Assembly: GCA_027483535.1 (NCBI GenBank)
Contig: JAIXUN010000002.1
Location: 434,001 to 498,000, forward strand
Direction of reading: 5' to 3'
Length of the DNA stretch: 64,000 bases
Source: a bacterium
Lineage (GTDB): Bacteria; Armatimonadota; Fimbriimonadia; Fimbriimonadales; Fimbriimonadaceae
Position numbers and translations under genes: made by a program. Every line of letters begins with the position of its first letter. Position 1 is the first letter of the stretch. Below the pieces are notes generated by a model. It was not told the DNA's origin and made no database searches. It saw nothing but the letters and a program-made list of their open reading frames with translations. Positions 1 to 8,011 of this stretch are shown piece after piece.

Positions 1-1
1 A

Positions 2-595
2 GAAAACGCTCGTGTAGAGAACGGCAAACTCGTGATCGAGGCTCGGCTCGACAACTGGAACGGCAAGAAAATCACCTCCGCCAGTGTGGTCTCGCGAGGG
101 AAAAAATGGATGCGATACGGCCGCATCGAAGTGCGTGCCAAGGTGCCCACGGGGCGAGGAACCTGGCCCGCCATCTGGACTCTCGGTCGAAACATTGATC
201 AAGTCGGCTGGCCAAAGTGTGGCGAGCTGGACATTCTAGAGAACGTTGGGTTTGATCCTGACTTGGTACACGCGAACGTTCACGTGGACAAGTACAACCA
301 CACGAAAGGGAACGGCAAAGGCAACCGCATACCCGCAAAGCCGTACACCGATTTCAACGTTTACGCGGTGGAGTGGTGGCCGGATCGAGTGGAGTTCTTC
401 TTCAACGACACCCGCTATCTGGTCTACAAGAACGAGAAGACGGGCGAAGCCTCTTGGCCCTTTGATCAAGACCACTATCTCATCCTCAACCTCGCCATCG
501 GCGGCGCTTGGGGAGGCAGCAAGGGCGTGGACGAGTCTCTGCTTCCGCACAAGTTCGAGATCGACTACGTTCGCTACTACAAGCCGAAGCGCTGA
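2..595 (+). CDS. GH16 endo-beta-glucanase (5' partial)
   Basis: Secreted-type family 16 glycoside hydrolase, likely cutting beta-1,3 or beta-1,3-1,4 glucan (laminarin or lichenan). The frame is open from base 2 to a TGA at 593-595, so the N-terminus lies outside the window. The core motif G-E-L-D-I-L-E holds the nucleophile and acid/base glutamates of the family, and the late N-L-A-I-G-G-A-W-G-G block is typical of laminarinase-like members. About 198 residues remain, roughly the C-terminal three quarters of a GH16 domain, with no extra C-terminal module. A perfect hairpin terminator follows. Linkage specificity cannot be read from this fragment. Confidence 0.93.
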   Translation, partial: ENARVENGKLVIEARLDNWNGKKITSASVVSRGKKWMRYGRIEVRAKVPTGRGTWPAIWTLGRNIDQVGWPKCGELDILENVGFDPDLVHANVHVDKYNHTKGNGKGNRIPAKPYTDFNVYAVEWWPDRVEFFFNDTRYLVYKNEKTGEASWPFDQDHYLILNLAIGGAWGGSKGVDESLLPHKFEIDYVRYYKPKR

Positions 596-614
596 TTCCG
601 AGATTGGGATCAAA

Positions 615-648
615 AAGGGGGCTCGTCGAATATCGACGAGCCCCCTCT
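615..648. terminator. Bidirectional terminator between GH16 and GH127 genes
   Basis: Perfect 14-bp inverted repeat (616-629 with 633-646, 3-nt loop) flanked by A-run and T-rich sequence, between two convergent genes. Confidence 0.85.
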
Positions 649-667
649 TCATTGATTCAGGACAGTT

Positions 668-3091
668 TTACTGAACCTGCCACTCGTGGATTCCCGTGCT
701 GAACTTCGCGGGAAGCTGCAAGGTCATTCGCAGTCGTTGGGTTTTGATCGGCTTGAATTCGACCTCCACCCACTTGTCCAGATCGGTGCCAAACTTCGAA
801 CCCCGCTCGAGTTCCACCGGTGCCCAAGCCGAGCCTGTCCAGGTCTCTAATCGCCAAGCGGCGGGTTTGCGACACTCGCCGTAGCCCGAATCATCGAACC
901 AGAACACCCGGCTGGAAGAGAGCGTTTGTGGCTTCTCCCAGGTGTATTCGATCCACTCCTCGGCGACTCCAGTTTCGGGTCCTTTGTGTGGCCACCAGTG
1001 GCACTGCCTCGCCCCGGTGATGCCGCTTGTTTTTGGCACAATGCCGTCGGCGGCTCCCGCCGGGACGCAGTTTCCACTCACGAACGACAGGGCGATCTTT
1101 GCCGTTTTCTCCAGACCTCGAGCTGTGCTCGCCGGAGGAGTCGTGGGGAGCCAAACCTTAAGCGCCCCCGCCGATCGGTTGTCCCAGAACGCGTAAGGAA
1201 TGGCCTTGAAGTCGACTTCTTGAGCCGGAGCCGCATCTGCGTAGAGGCGACCCGCCCAGTTGGTTTCTCCCATAGAAATGAGCTTGCCTTTCAGCACCGT
1301 GATTCCCGAAAGAGGGGTGCCGGGGAAGGTGCCAGACTCCCACTCTGCCTTGACCGGAGCCGAAGCGGGGAAGCCGACTCGGTCTAAGTCGAACTTGTTG
1401 TCGGTTCCTTCCAGGCAGTAGATCATGGGACCCCAGCCGAGCGCACTCTTTCCGGCGAGCATGTCTGCATTCGGGTGAGCTTCGACGCGTCGAACTCGGA
1501 ACGGAATCTCAAACTGAACGGTATCACCGGCCTTCCAAGATCGGTTGACGCTGATGAACCCATTCTCCACCGGGATCTCTTGCTTGGAACCCGCGATGGT
1601 CACGTTCAACTTTTCCGCTCCCGACCAACTAGGAACGCGGAACTTGACCGTTGCCGAGCCCGCCGGTGCTTGAGACCAAGAAAACTTGACGTCGCCTTTC
1701 CACGGATAGCCGGTTTCCACTTGCCAACCCACTTTGCCGGACCCCATCTCGGCCGAGGCGGTCGAGGAGGCGTACTCGGTGACGGCAAGGGTGTTGTCGC
1801 TCTGAGCGTACAGGTACCCACCGACCATGGCGATGGTGCGCGAATGGTTGGGCGGACAGCAGGCGCAATCGAACCAAGGTCGACGGTGATGACTTCCCGA
1901 CCCCGCAAGCGGGTTCACATAGTTGTAACGATCACCCGAGAGCGATCCACCGCTGAGAACTCCGTTGAACAACGCCGTCTCCGCGACATCGAAATACTTG
2001 CCGTCTCCGTGTAGCAGACCCATTCGGTGACTCCAGAGCACGTTCGCGATGCTGGCGCACGTTTCCTGATAGGCGGTGGCTTCGGGGAGATCGTAGTCCT
2101 GGGTAAAGCCCTCGTTGGAGGCGCTGGGACCCAGGCCGCCCGTCACAAACATCTTCCGCTCGGCCGTGTTTCGCCAGACGCGATCCAGCATGTCGATGAT
2201 CTTGGGATCGCCCTCGCGAGCGGCAAGATCGGTGGCGCCGCAGTACAGATACGCGGCTCTCACCGCGTGACCCACAATCTGCCGATGCTCGTGGATCGGC
2301 TCATGGTCAAGCCAATATTCGCCGTTGAACTCCTTCAGCGGAGTGTTGTGCTCGGCGGCGAAGAACTGAGAACCACGTTCGACCAGGAACTTCTTCGCGA
2401 GGTCGTAATACCGCTTTTCGCCCGTGGCGTCGGCAAGCTTGAACAGCGCCAGTTCGGCCTCGGGGTGACCGCAGTAGCCCGGCAGTCCCTGATCCAGATG
2501 CCGCTTGCACAGCAGATCGGCAAGCTTGGTGGCGACATTCAGCAGGTTCTTCTTGCCCGTGGCTTGGTAGTGAGCCGCCGCTGCCTCGAACAAGTGACCC
2601 GCGGTGTAGATCTCGTGCAGGTCTCGCAGGTTCTTCCACTTCTGTTCTGGAAATTGAACTTGAATGGAGGTGTAAAGGTAGCCGTCCGGCTCTTGCGCCG
2701 CAGCCAGAAGACCAATGATCTCGTCCAACTTGGCGTCTAGCTTCGAATCCTTGGTTTTGCCGTAGATGTACGCGCCCGCTTCCAAGACCTTGTGAACGTC
2801 GGAATCGTTGAAGATGAGGCCCTGATACCCGGTTCGCTTTCTAGCCGCCGCGGTACGGAAATTTTGCAATCGACCCGTTGCCTCCAGCTCTTGGAACTGG
2901 TGCCAGATGGACTTGGTGGCGTTGATCTTTTGCAGCGCCGTCCAAAGCTTGTCTTTGAGTTCGACCTGCAAGTAGCTGACTGGCTTGAGCCCTTGCGGCT
3001 GAGGAACCTTTGCCCCTGGCGTGTTAACTGAGAAGCCCGGCGAACCTAGAAGAGAGAGCGCAAGGCCAAGTGAAAGAACCGATCCCGGCAT
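668..3091 (-). CDS. GH127 beta-L-arabinofuranosidase-like protein
   Basis: Glycoside hydrolase of the GH127 (DUF1680) type, expected to release L-arabinofuranose from arabinan or arabinoxylan side chains. The 807-residue product starts with a short hydrophobic signal-like segment. The family's zinc site is visible: E343 and C345 in Y-Q-E-T-C, and C411/C412 in D-C-A-C-C-P-P-N-H-S; one cysteine is the nucleophile in characterised members. The last ~150 residues form an extra domain resembling discoidin/F5-8 carbohydrate-binding folds. A TAGTCT box lies 7 nt before the ATG with no ribosome-binding site, suggesting a leaderless message. It is convergent with the GH16 gene and divergent from the epimerase gene, so the sugar enzymes cluster. 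Exact substrate is inferred. Confidence 0.92.
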   Translation of the reverse strand: MPGSVLSLGLALSLLGSPGFSVNTPGAKVPQPQGLKPVSYLQVELKDKLWTALQKINATKSIWHQFQELEATGRLQNFRTAAARKRTGYQGLIFNDSDVHKVLEAGAYIYGKTKDSKLDAKLDEIIGLLAAAQEPDGYLYTSIQVQFPEQKWKNLRDLHEIYTAGHLFEAAAAHYQATGKKNLLNVATKLADLLCKRHLDQGLPGYCGHPEAELALFKLADATGEKRYYDLAKKFLVERGSQFFAAEHNTPLKEFNGEYWLDHEPIHEHRQIVGHAVRAAYLYCGATDLAAREGDPKIIDMLDRVWRNTAERKMFVTGGLGPSASNEGFTQDYDLPEATAYQETCASIANVLWSHRMGLLHGDGKYFDVAETALFNGVLSGGSLSGDRYNYVNPLAGSGSHHRRPWFDCACCPPNHSRTIAMVGGYLYAQSDNTLAVTEYASSTASAEMGSGKVGWQVETGYPWKGDVKFSWSQAPAGSATVKFRVPSWSGAEKLNVTIAGSKQEIPVENGFISVNRSWKAGDTVQFEIPFRVRRVEAHPNADMLAGKSALGWGPMIYCLEGTDNKFDLDRVGFPASAPVKAEWESGTFPGTPLSGITVLKGKLISMGETNWAGRLYADAAPAQEVDFKAIPYAFWDNRSAGALKVWLPTTPPASTARGLEKTAKIALSFVSGNCVPAGAADGIVPKTSGITGARQCHWWPHKGPETGVAEEWIEYTWEKPQTLSSSRVFWFDDSGYGECRKPAAWRLETWTGSAWAPVELERGSKFGTDLDKWVEVEFKPIKTQRLRMTLQLPAKFSTGIHEWQVQ

Positions 3092-3166
3092 AGTTTGCAG
3101 ACTATCACACCCCCACGATCTCTGGAACTCGTTGCGGAGAGGGGGTAGGCAGGATATTCTTGAGAC

Positions 3167-4348
3167 ATGGTCACAAAGAAGATTTTTTGCGTCACTTTAG
3201 GCGCAATGGCGTTGATGGCGGTTTGTTCGGCGGCGCAACAAGAGGCACGCCCGGCTCCGGGAAGCAAGATTGCCATTTCCGACTGGGGCAAAAGCAAAAA
3301 CGGCGCCATTGTGAAGCTCTTCACCATGAGCACCCCCAAGGGCACCAAGCTGGTGGTGAGCAACTACGGCGCGACCATCGTGCAACTCTGGACCAAGAAC
3401 AACGCAGGCGTCGCTTCCGACGTCGTTCTCGGATTCAAAACCCTTCGAGAGTACGAAGACAAGTCGCCCTACTTTGGCTGCATCGTGGGCAGGTACGGCA
3501 ACCGGATTGGGGGAGCCAAGTTCGCCCTAGACGGCAAGACCTATAAGCTCGCCGCCAATAACACCCCCGCCGGAATGCCTTGCAACCTCCACGGCGGCGT
3601 TCGAGGATTTGACAAGCGGGTTTGGGTGGCAAAGGTGCCCAACATGAACGATCCGGCGATTGAAATGACCTACACGAGCCCGGATAAAGAAGAGGGCTTC
3701 CCGGGTCGAGTGACCCTTAAGGTGGTCTATCGGCTTATCTCCACTCCCAAGGGAGACGTGGTTCGCATGGAGTACTCCGCCACCTCTACCAAGGCAACCC
3801 CGTTCAACCCCACCAACCACGCCTACTTCAACCTAGAAGGCGAAGGCAACGGTCTGATCACCAACCACAGCCTGCAAATCTTTGCCGACCGCATGACTCC
3901 GGTGAACAAGGGTCTTATCCCCACCGGTTCTTACGCGAGCGTGGCGGGAACCCCGTTCGACTTCCGAAAGCCGCAGGTGATCGGTGCTCGCATTGGAGCC
4001 AAGAACACGCAGCTTCAGTACGGCGGGGGATACGACCACAACTTCGTGCTCGCTACCGCTACTCGGCAGCTTTCGAAGGCGGCTCGAGTGGTCGCGCCGA
4101 AGTCGGGCCGAGTGCTGGAGGTGTACACCACCGAACCCGGCATCCAGTTCTATTCCGGCAACTTCCTGGATGGAACGCTCACGGGCAAGCGCGGTGTGAA
4201 GTATCTGAAGCGCAGCGGCTTCTGCTTGGAAACGCAGCACTTCCCAGATTCGCCGAACAAGCCTAAGTTCCCGACGACGATCCTTCGCCCCGGCAAGACG
4301 TTCAAGTCGGTGACCGACTACTGGTTCTCGACCGTCCCGGCCAAGTAA
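3167..4348 (+). CDS. galM: Aldose 1-epimerase (mutarotase), exported
   Basis: Interconverts alpha and beta anomers of free hexoses, feeding sugars released by nearby hydrolases into uptake or catabolism. The 393-residue protein begins with a signal peptide of about 23 residues (hydrophobic core, cleavage after A-A-Q), so it probably acts outside the cytoplasm. Family landmarks are N-P-T-N-H-A-Y-F-N-L (catalytic histidine), G-G-G-Y-D-H-N-F (substrate-binding aspartate) and L-E-T-Q-H-F-P-D (catalytic glutamate). A TATTCT box (3155-3160) ends 6 nt before the ATG, which supports this start and suggests a leaderless transcript. It is divergent from the GH127 gene with about 75 nt between starts. 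Confidence 0.95.
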   Translation: MVTKKIFCVTLGAMALMAVCSAAQQEARPAPGSKIAISDWGKSKNGAIVKLFTMSTPKGTKLVVSNYGATIVQLWTKNNAGVASDVVLGFKTLREYEDKSPYFGCIVGRYGNRIGGAKFALDGKTYKLAANNTPAGMPCNLHGGVRGFDKRVWVAKVPNMNDPAIEMTYTSPDKEEGFPGRVTLKVVYRLISTPKGDVVRMEYSATSTKATPFNPTNHAYFNLEGEGNGLITNHSLQIFADRMTPVNKGLIPTGSYASVAGTPFDFRKPQVIGARIGAKNTQLQYGGGYDHNFVLATATRQLSKAARVVAPKSGRVLEVYTTEPGIQFYSGNFLDGTLTGKRGVKYLKRSGFCLETQHFPDSPNKPKFPTTILRPGKTFKSVTDYWFSTVPAK

Positions 4349-4367
4349 TCGCCCGTTGAGTCGCGAG

Positions 4368-4391
4368 CGGGGGAGGTTGCATCTTCCCCCG
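4368..4391 (+). terminator. Possible terminator after galM
   Basis: Inverted repeat of 8-9 bp (CGGGGGAGG with CTTCCCCCG). No clear T-run follows, so it is a weak call. Confidence 0.4.
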
Positions 4392-4423
4392 TTCGTAGGG
4401 TTTACTCTTCAATTCCAGCGAGT

Positions 4424-4499
4424 GGGGAATTAGCTCAGCTGGGAGAGCGCTTCCATGGCATGGAAGAGGTCAGGGGTTCGAATCCCCTATTCTCCACCA
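4424..4499 (+). tRNA. tRNA-Ala (anticodon GGC), CCA encoded
   Basis: The 76-nt sequence folds as a full cloverleaf. The 7-bp acceptor stem (GGGGAAT with ATTCTCC) has one G-U pair. The anticodon stem CTTCC/GGAAG encloses ATGGCAT, with anticodon GGC. The T-arm is AGGGG-TTCGAAT-CCCCT, the discriminator is A and the CCA is encoded. A strong hairpin follows at once, and copies of its 3' end recur downstream. Confidence 0.97.
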
Positions 4500-4538
4500 A
4501 CTTAAAAGGGTCATCCATTCGGATGGCCCTTTTAAGTT
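4499..4538. terminator. Strong hairpin after tRNA-Ala
   Basis: Arms of 18 nt (4499-4516 and 4521-4538) pair completely apart from one T-G wobble, around a 4-nt loop. The 3' arm contains TTTT. It begins at the last base of the tRNA and probably ends its transcript; it would also work on the other strand. Confidence 0.8.
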
Positions 4539-4544
4539 GGTCTA

Positions 4545-4652
4545 GGTATGTGGGTGAGATAACCCTCGGGTTCGTAGCGCGACTCCCTGACTAAGCGAAG
4601 CGTCGGGAAGGGAGCAAGCTGGCCGGCCGGCCCCATCCCCTATTCTCCACCA
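4545..4652. repeat. Repeat unit A with copied tRNA-Ala 3' end
   Basis: Begins with a GGTATG-x-GGGTGAGA module, runs through GGGTTCG and an imperfect palindrome, and ends with ATCCCCTATTCTCCACCA, an exact copy of the last 18 bases of the tRNA. It looks like a tRNA T-arm and acceptor split by a ~65-nt insert. Confidence 0.75.
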
Positions 4653-4660
4653 AAATAAAT

Positions 4661-4687
4661 GACCCAACTCACAGAGTTGGGTCTTTT
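4661..4687 (+). terminator. Hairpin terminator inside the repeat region
   Basis: A 10-bp stem, GACCCAACTC/GAGTTGGGTC, with an ACA loop is followed by TTTT. It sits between repeat units A and B. Confidence 0.75.
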
Positions 4688-4696
4688 GATTTGCGC

Positions 4697-4790
4697 GGTA
4701 TGAGGGTGAGAACTCTCTTGGGTTCGCAGGAAGTGTGAGCGGCGTCAGCAAGCGAACCTTCCGAAGCGTAGCGCATATCCCCTATTGTCT
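4697..4790. repeat. Repeat unit B
   Basis: Begins GGTATGAGGGTGAGA and contains a 53-nt core (4719-4771) identical to the core of unit C. It ends with ATCCCCTATT, a shorter copy of the tRNA-Ala 3' half. The core holds an inverted repeat GGTTCGC...GCGAACC overlapping GGAAG...CTTCC. Confidence 0.75.
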
Positions 4791-4865
4791 GTGGGTGAGA
4801 ACTCACATGGGTTCGCAGGAAGTGTGAGCGGCGTCAGCAAGCGAACCTTCCGAAGCGTAGTCCCC
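4790..4865. repeat. Repeat unit C
   Basis: GTGGGTGAGAACTC followed by the same 53-nt palindromic core as unit B (4808-4860), ending in TCCCC. No mobility gene accompanies it. Confidence 0.75.
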
Positions 4866-4926
4866 AAGTTTCAGCGTATCGCGTAGCCAATGTTCTCTGC
4901 GAATATGATTGAGTTTGTTTAGGTTC

Positions 4927-4970
4927 GATTCGAATCAGCGTCCTAAAGGACTTTTCCTAGGACTCGAATC
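4927..4970. other. Imperfect palindrome upstream of the HEPN-like gene
   Basis: Nested inverted repeat: GATTCGA (4927-4933) with TCGAATC (4964-4970), and GTCCTA (4940-4945) with TAGGAC (4958-4963). It lies ~60 nt before the HEPN-like start and could be a terminator or an operator. Apart from the repeat units, the rest of 4500-5031 shows no gene. Confidence 0.4.
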
Positions 4971-5031
4971 GCGATTCTTGTGTAAAGGATTTTCTCTACC
5001 GAATGCGAGCACCGCAAGCCCATAATTTCTC

Positions 5032-5568
5032 GTGTCGAAGCAAAAAAAGCAAACGCCTGTCCCAAACCCCAAGGAGATATATCAACTTGCGGTTCGTTAT
5101 TCCGAGGCTTCAACTATTCTCGGAGACCAAGCTAATGGAGGAGGCTGGGGTGCCTCGGCACCGCAACTCCTGGTGGATTCTCTCGCAATAGAGCTTTACT
5201 TGAAATGTCTTTCCGTGTTAGATACAGAGTTGGCACCGCCAAGAACTCACGATTGGGTCAAGCTATTCGAAGCGTTGGGTTCGCCTACGCGGGCGATCAT
5301 ACGCGAAAAATTTGACAGAATCGTCAAAGAGGATCCCATTCTACGCAATCTACACGTAATCAATCCTGATGCCCTGAAAGTAACTGATTTCGACCGTTCG
5401 CTTCAGGTAGCGAGGCACACATTTGACAAGCGGCGATATCTATTCGAGGCTAATTCGAATGATGAGTGGTTTTACGCCCACTTGCTTCATCAAGCCATTA
5501 GAGCGGTTACCGCGATGGACATTCGTCTCGCCGGAGTATCTATGGACACGAGAACGCCTCATTTATGA
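5032..5568 (+). CDS. HEPN-like small protein, function unknown
   Basis: A 178-residue, mostly helical protein. The segment around residues 47-80 (I-E-L-Y-L-K near 53-58, then H-D-W-V-K-L-F near 73-79) resembles the E-L-x-L-K and H-D-L-x-x-L pattern of HEPN-like proteins, several of which are RNases of toxin-antitoxin and anti-phage systems. The classic R-x4-6-H catalytic motif is not convincingly present, so activity is uncertain. Start is GTG with a weak ribosome-binding site. The gene is AT-richer than its neighbours, lies just downstream of tRNA-linked repeats and is convergent with the TPR/metallo-beta-lactamase gene. The family call is from visual pattern only. Confidence 0.5.
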   Translation: MSKQKKQTPVPNPKEIYQLAVRYSEASTILGDQANGGGWGASAPQLLVDSLAIELYLKCLSVLDTELAPPRTHDWVKLFEALGSPTRAIIREKFDRIVKEDPILRNLHVINPDALKVTDFDRSLQVARHTFDKRRYLFEANSNDEWFYAHLLHQAIRAVTAMDIRLAGVSMDTRTPHL

Positions 5569-5598
5569 CAGTAGTGTTATTACTTGAAATGATTTGCG

Positions 5599-5712
5599 AT
5601 GACTTCATTTGATGATAGAATTGAAACCTGTAAAAAAACATAGATGTTCGAGAAAATCGTCCAGGAGATTTCACCAAATCCAAAGAAATATCCATTTGCA
5701 AAGCTATCGTAA
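5599..5712 (+). pseudogene. Short interrupted reading frame, possible gene remnant
   Basis: ATG at 5599 opens 14 codons, then an in-frame TAG (5641-5643) is followed directly by ATG and 22 more codons to a TAA. Both halves have ordinary composition (D, E, K, P, F) and lie on the same strand 30 nt after the HEPN-like gene. They could be a decayed partner such as an antitoxin, or two very small ORFs. There is no homology to lean on. Confidence 0.2.
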
Positions 5713-5837
5713 GAGAGGGCGCGCGTTCGCGTCAGTTAACTCGCAGGGATGCCGCCGTCGAAGCTACGGAGTCCTGCCGCCCAATCAATATCACAGCACC
5801 TCTTCATTCTCACTCAAGGATTCTGTCCATGCTCTGG

Positions 5838-7817
5838 TCAGTCGAGCATGCATTCACTACACAGATAGGCTAGGGAACCGAACGAGTCCGCAGGTGGGGC
5901 AATCTTTATCTTTTCGAAAGGCGTTGGCTTTCGGCACTCCGTACACTCGACCTCAAGCGATGGTAGTCTAAGGTGCATTCCCAGTCCGGACGGCAATATA
6001 CTCTTCAATCCAGACCTTTCCTGAAGACCTCTAGCCAAGAGTATACGAAGATCAGTGAGCCCGGCCCAGAATTCGCCCAAAAGCGTGAGCTTTGGGTTGC
6101 ATTCTCGGAGCAGCTGAGCAGTGCCTTGATATCCGAGATGGATTGATTTTAGCTTGGTTTCATCTTTAAGCTCCTCAATGCTCGGCTGACTAATATGTGC
6201 AATGATAACGTCACAATCCTTAAGGTGCGAACTAAGTGTAGGAAAGTATTCCGTGTCGGCGGTATAGCCAATTCTGATCACTGTTTGACCTTGATCCCCC
6301 AGTAACTCTATGACAAAGCCCATCGCGTGTTGCACGTCATTGCCATGCTTTACCTTAAACGGAATTACCTTCAGCGGGATCTTTGATTCGTGCAACTGCA
6401 AGTTTAAAGGCTGAGGGAAACCGGATGACATCACGATCGGTGTCAACTGATACTTTGGGGCTTCAGAACCAAACTTTGTGACCGTCGCAGAATCTTGATC
6501 CCACACTAAGACGTAACTCTGGCCACTTTGCTCTCCCGCAGCAATCATTCGTTTCCACATCTCATAGTAAAGATCGTCAATGTCCTTCAAATCGCTGTTA
6601 TGGTCGGGGTGGTTATGGCTAACTAAGACACCGCTTATCTCTTTGCCATGAAATCCTGCATCGTGGAAGTTTCTGAGGAAGTCAAAACCCGGATCTATCA
6701 CGATCCCGTGCCCGCGCCATTTAATAAAGTAACCACCACCACGCCATATTCGTTCGGAACCCTCTAGCAAGGTCACGGCACTGCTCCAGCCGCGCAAAAT
6801 GCTTAAAGTATTATCTCTTCCCGATTCTTGACGATCGCTAAAGTATTTGTCGTATTGAGTGCGACCTGCTTTTGTAATCCTGGCGACAATCTGATCTTCG
6901 ATCGTCTTTGGTGTATCCCGATAGACTGTGCTTTTGACCAAAGCCCTGTCATCATCGGACAAGGCTTCTGGCTGAACGTTCGACTCTAGAATGGACAACC
7001 GAAATTGGGCCATTTCTTGAATCTCGCCGGAAAATCTGAGCACCCTGCGATAGGCACCGATAGCTTTATCACGCTCACCTGTAACAGCAAGCGCACTTCC
7101 GAGGTTAAACCAGGCCCTTCCAGAAGTTTCATAATGTTGGTCATCAATTGCCTTTTGATAGGCAGTTATAGCTTCGCGATAATTTCCTTTCTCGGCCAAT
7201 ACAACGCCGAGGTTATTCCAAGTTTTGCCGGGACTAGGGTGATTAGAATATTCAAGGGCCTTTTGAAAGGCGCTGATAGCTTCGTCTAAAGCACCCCTTC
7301 TATAATGTGCATTTCCTAGGTTGGACCAAGCGTCAGAGGGATTGTCGGTGTTAGGGTCGTTTATTGCATTTTGAAAAGCATGAATCGCTTCGTCTAAGCT
7401 TCCGTTATTCGCAAGCGCAATTCCCAAATTATTCCACGCCATGCCAGGATTTTCATAATTAGGATTATCAATGGCTTTGCGATACGCGTTGATCGCAAGA
7501 GTTAGTTCGTTTTTCTTGTGAAGAGATGTTCCAATCAGAAAATAGAGGAGGCCATTCCATTCTTCCGGTACCGATTGGGCTATGTCCGTCAGTATCTCCA
7601 AGGCACTATCGAGTTTATTCAGGTTTTCTAGGCGACTGGCTTCAATAAGTGCGTTTGCCCAAGGCCAGGCTTGGCTATCGGCGTACTGTAATGCTTTTCT
7701 ATGGGCAGAACCATCGGCCGTTGCGGAACTTCTTTGTTCCCGGTGCTCCGCTCGTGCAGCCCGGAATAAGCGGTTGAACTCCTTAGTAGTACTAGATTCG
7801 TTTCTAAGATTGTCCAT
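5838..7817 (-). CDS. TPR-metallo-beta-lactamase-zinc ribbon protein
   Basis: A 659-residue three-part protein. Residues ~70-270 hold about five TPR-like repeats (W-x-N-L-G-x-x-L and D-E-A-I-x-A-F motifs) for protein contacts. Residues ~350-600 form a metallo-beta-lactamase fold with a complete metal site: H401-x-H403-x-D405-H406, H498, D521 and H560, so a hydrolase acting on nucleic acid, nucleotide or other small molecule is likely. The C-terminus carries C625-x2-C628 and C653-x2-C656, a zinc ribbon. No signal peptide is seen, so it is cytoplasmic. Codon use is AT-richer than the host's and GGTGG precedes the ATG, unlike the leaderless genes around it. The combination suggests a stress or defence role, but this is unproven. 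Confidence 0.75.
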   Translation of the reverse strand: MDNLRNESSTTKEFNRLFRAARAEHREQRSSATADGSAHRKALQYADSQAWPWANALIEASRLENLNKLDSALEILTDIAQSVPEEWNGLLYFLIGTSLHKKNELTLAINAYRKAIDNPNYENPGMAWNNLGIALANNGSLDEAIHAFQNAINDPNTDNPSDAWSNLGNAHYRRGALDEAISAFQKALEYSNHPSPGKTWNNLGVVLAEKGNYREAITAYQKAIDDQHYETSGRAWFNLGSALAVTGERDKAIGAYRRVLRFSGEIQEMAQFRLSILESNVQPEALSDDDRALVKSTVYRDTPKTIEDQIVARITKAGRTQYDKYFSDRQESGRDNTLSILRGWSSAVTLLEGSERIWRGGGYFIKWRGHGIVIDPGFDFLRNFHDAGFHGKEISGVLVSHNHPDHNSDLKDIDDLYYEMWKRMIAAGEQSGQSYVLVWDQDSATVTKFGSEAPKYQLTPIVMSSGFPQPLNLQLHESKIPLKVIPFKVKHGNDVQHAMGFVIELLGDQGQTVIRIGYTADTEYFPTLSSHLKDCDVIIAHISQPSIEELKDETKLKSIHLGYQGTAQLLRECNPKLTLLGEFWAGLTDLRILLARGLQERSGLKSILPSGLGMHLRLPSLEVECTECRKPTPFEKIKIAPPADSFGSLAYLCSECMLD

Positions 7818-8011
7818 ATGCCACCAAGTATGATTTGCAATTGATGTTTATAGCTAGAAAATTCTTGAAACGGCTTACGGGTTCTTGCTTTGCGATGCGT
7901 TGCTAAGCAGGTCCAAGAATCTCCAGCAATTGAAGGAGATCATCCACTTTTCCCGTTCTTGTCTCTCTCAATGTGAAGGTGAGGAGGCGCTCTGGTAGTC
8001 TGCCCTCCACC

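Noticed and set aside
2027..2740. 237-codon open frame on the plus strand
   Set aside because: It is fully antisense to the GH127 gene, whose motifs and frame are clear; the opposite frame arises from GC-rich codon bias.
4545..4865. Extra tRNA genes or a CRISPR array
   Set aside because: Only T-arm/acceptor fragments recur, no full cloverleaf forms, and the units are not regular repeats with unique spacers.
4424..7860. Complete integrative element at tRNA-Ala
   Set aside because: No integrase, transposase or phage gene is present, and no matching attachment site is seen at the far side of the islet.
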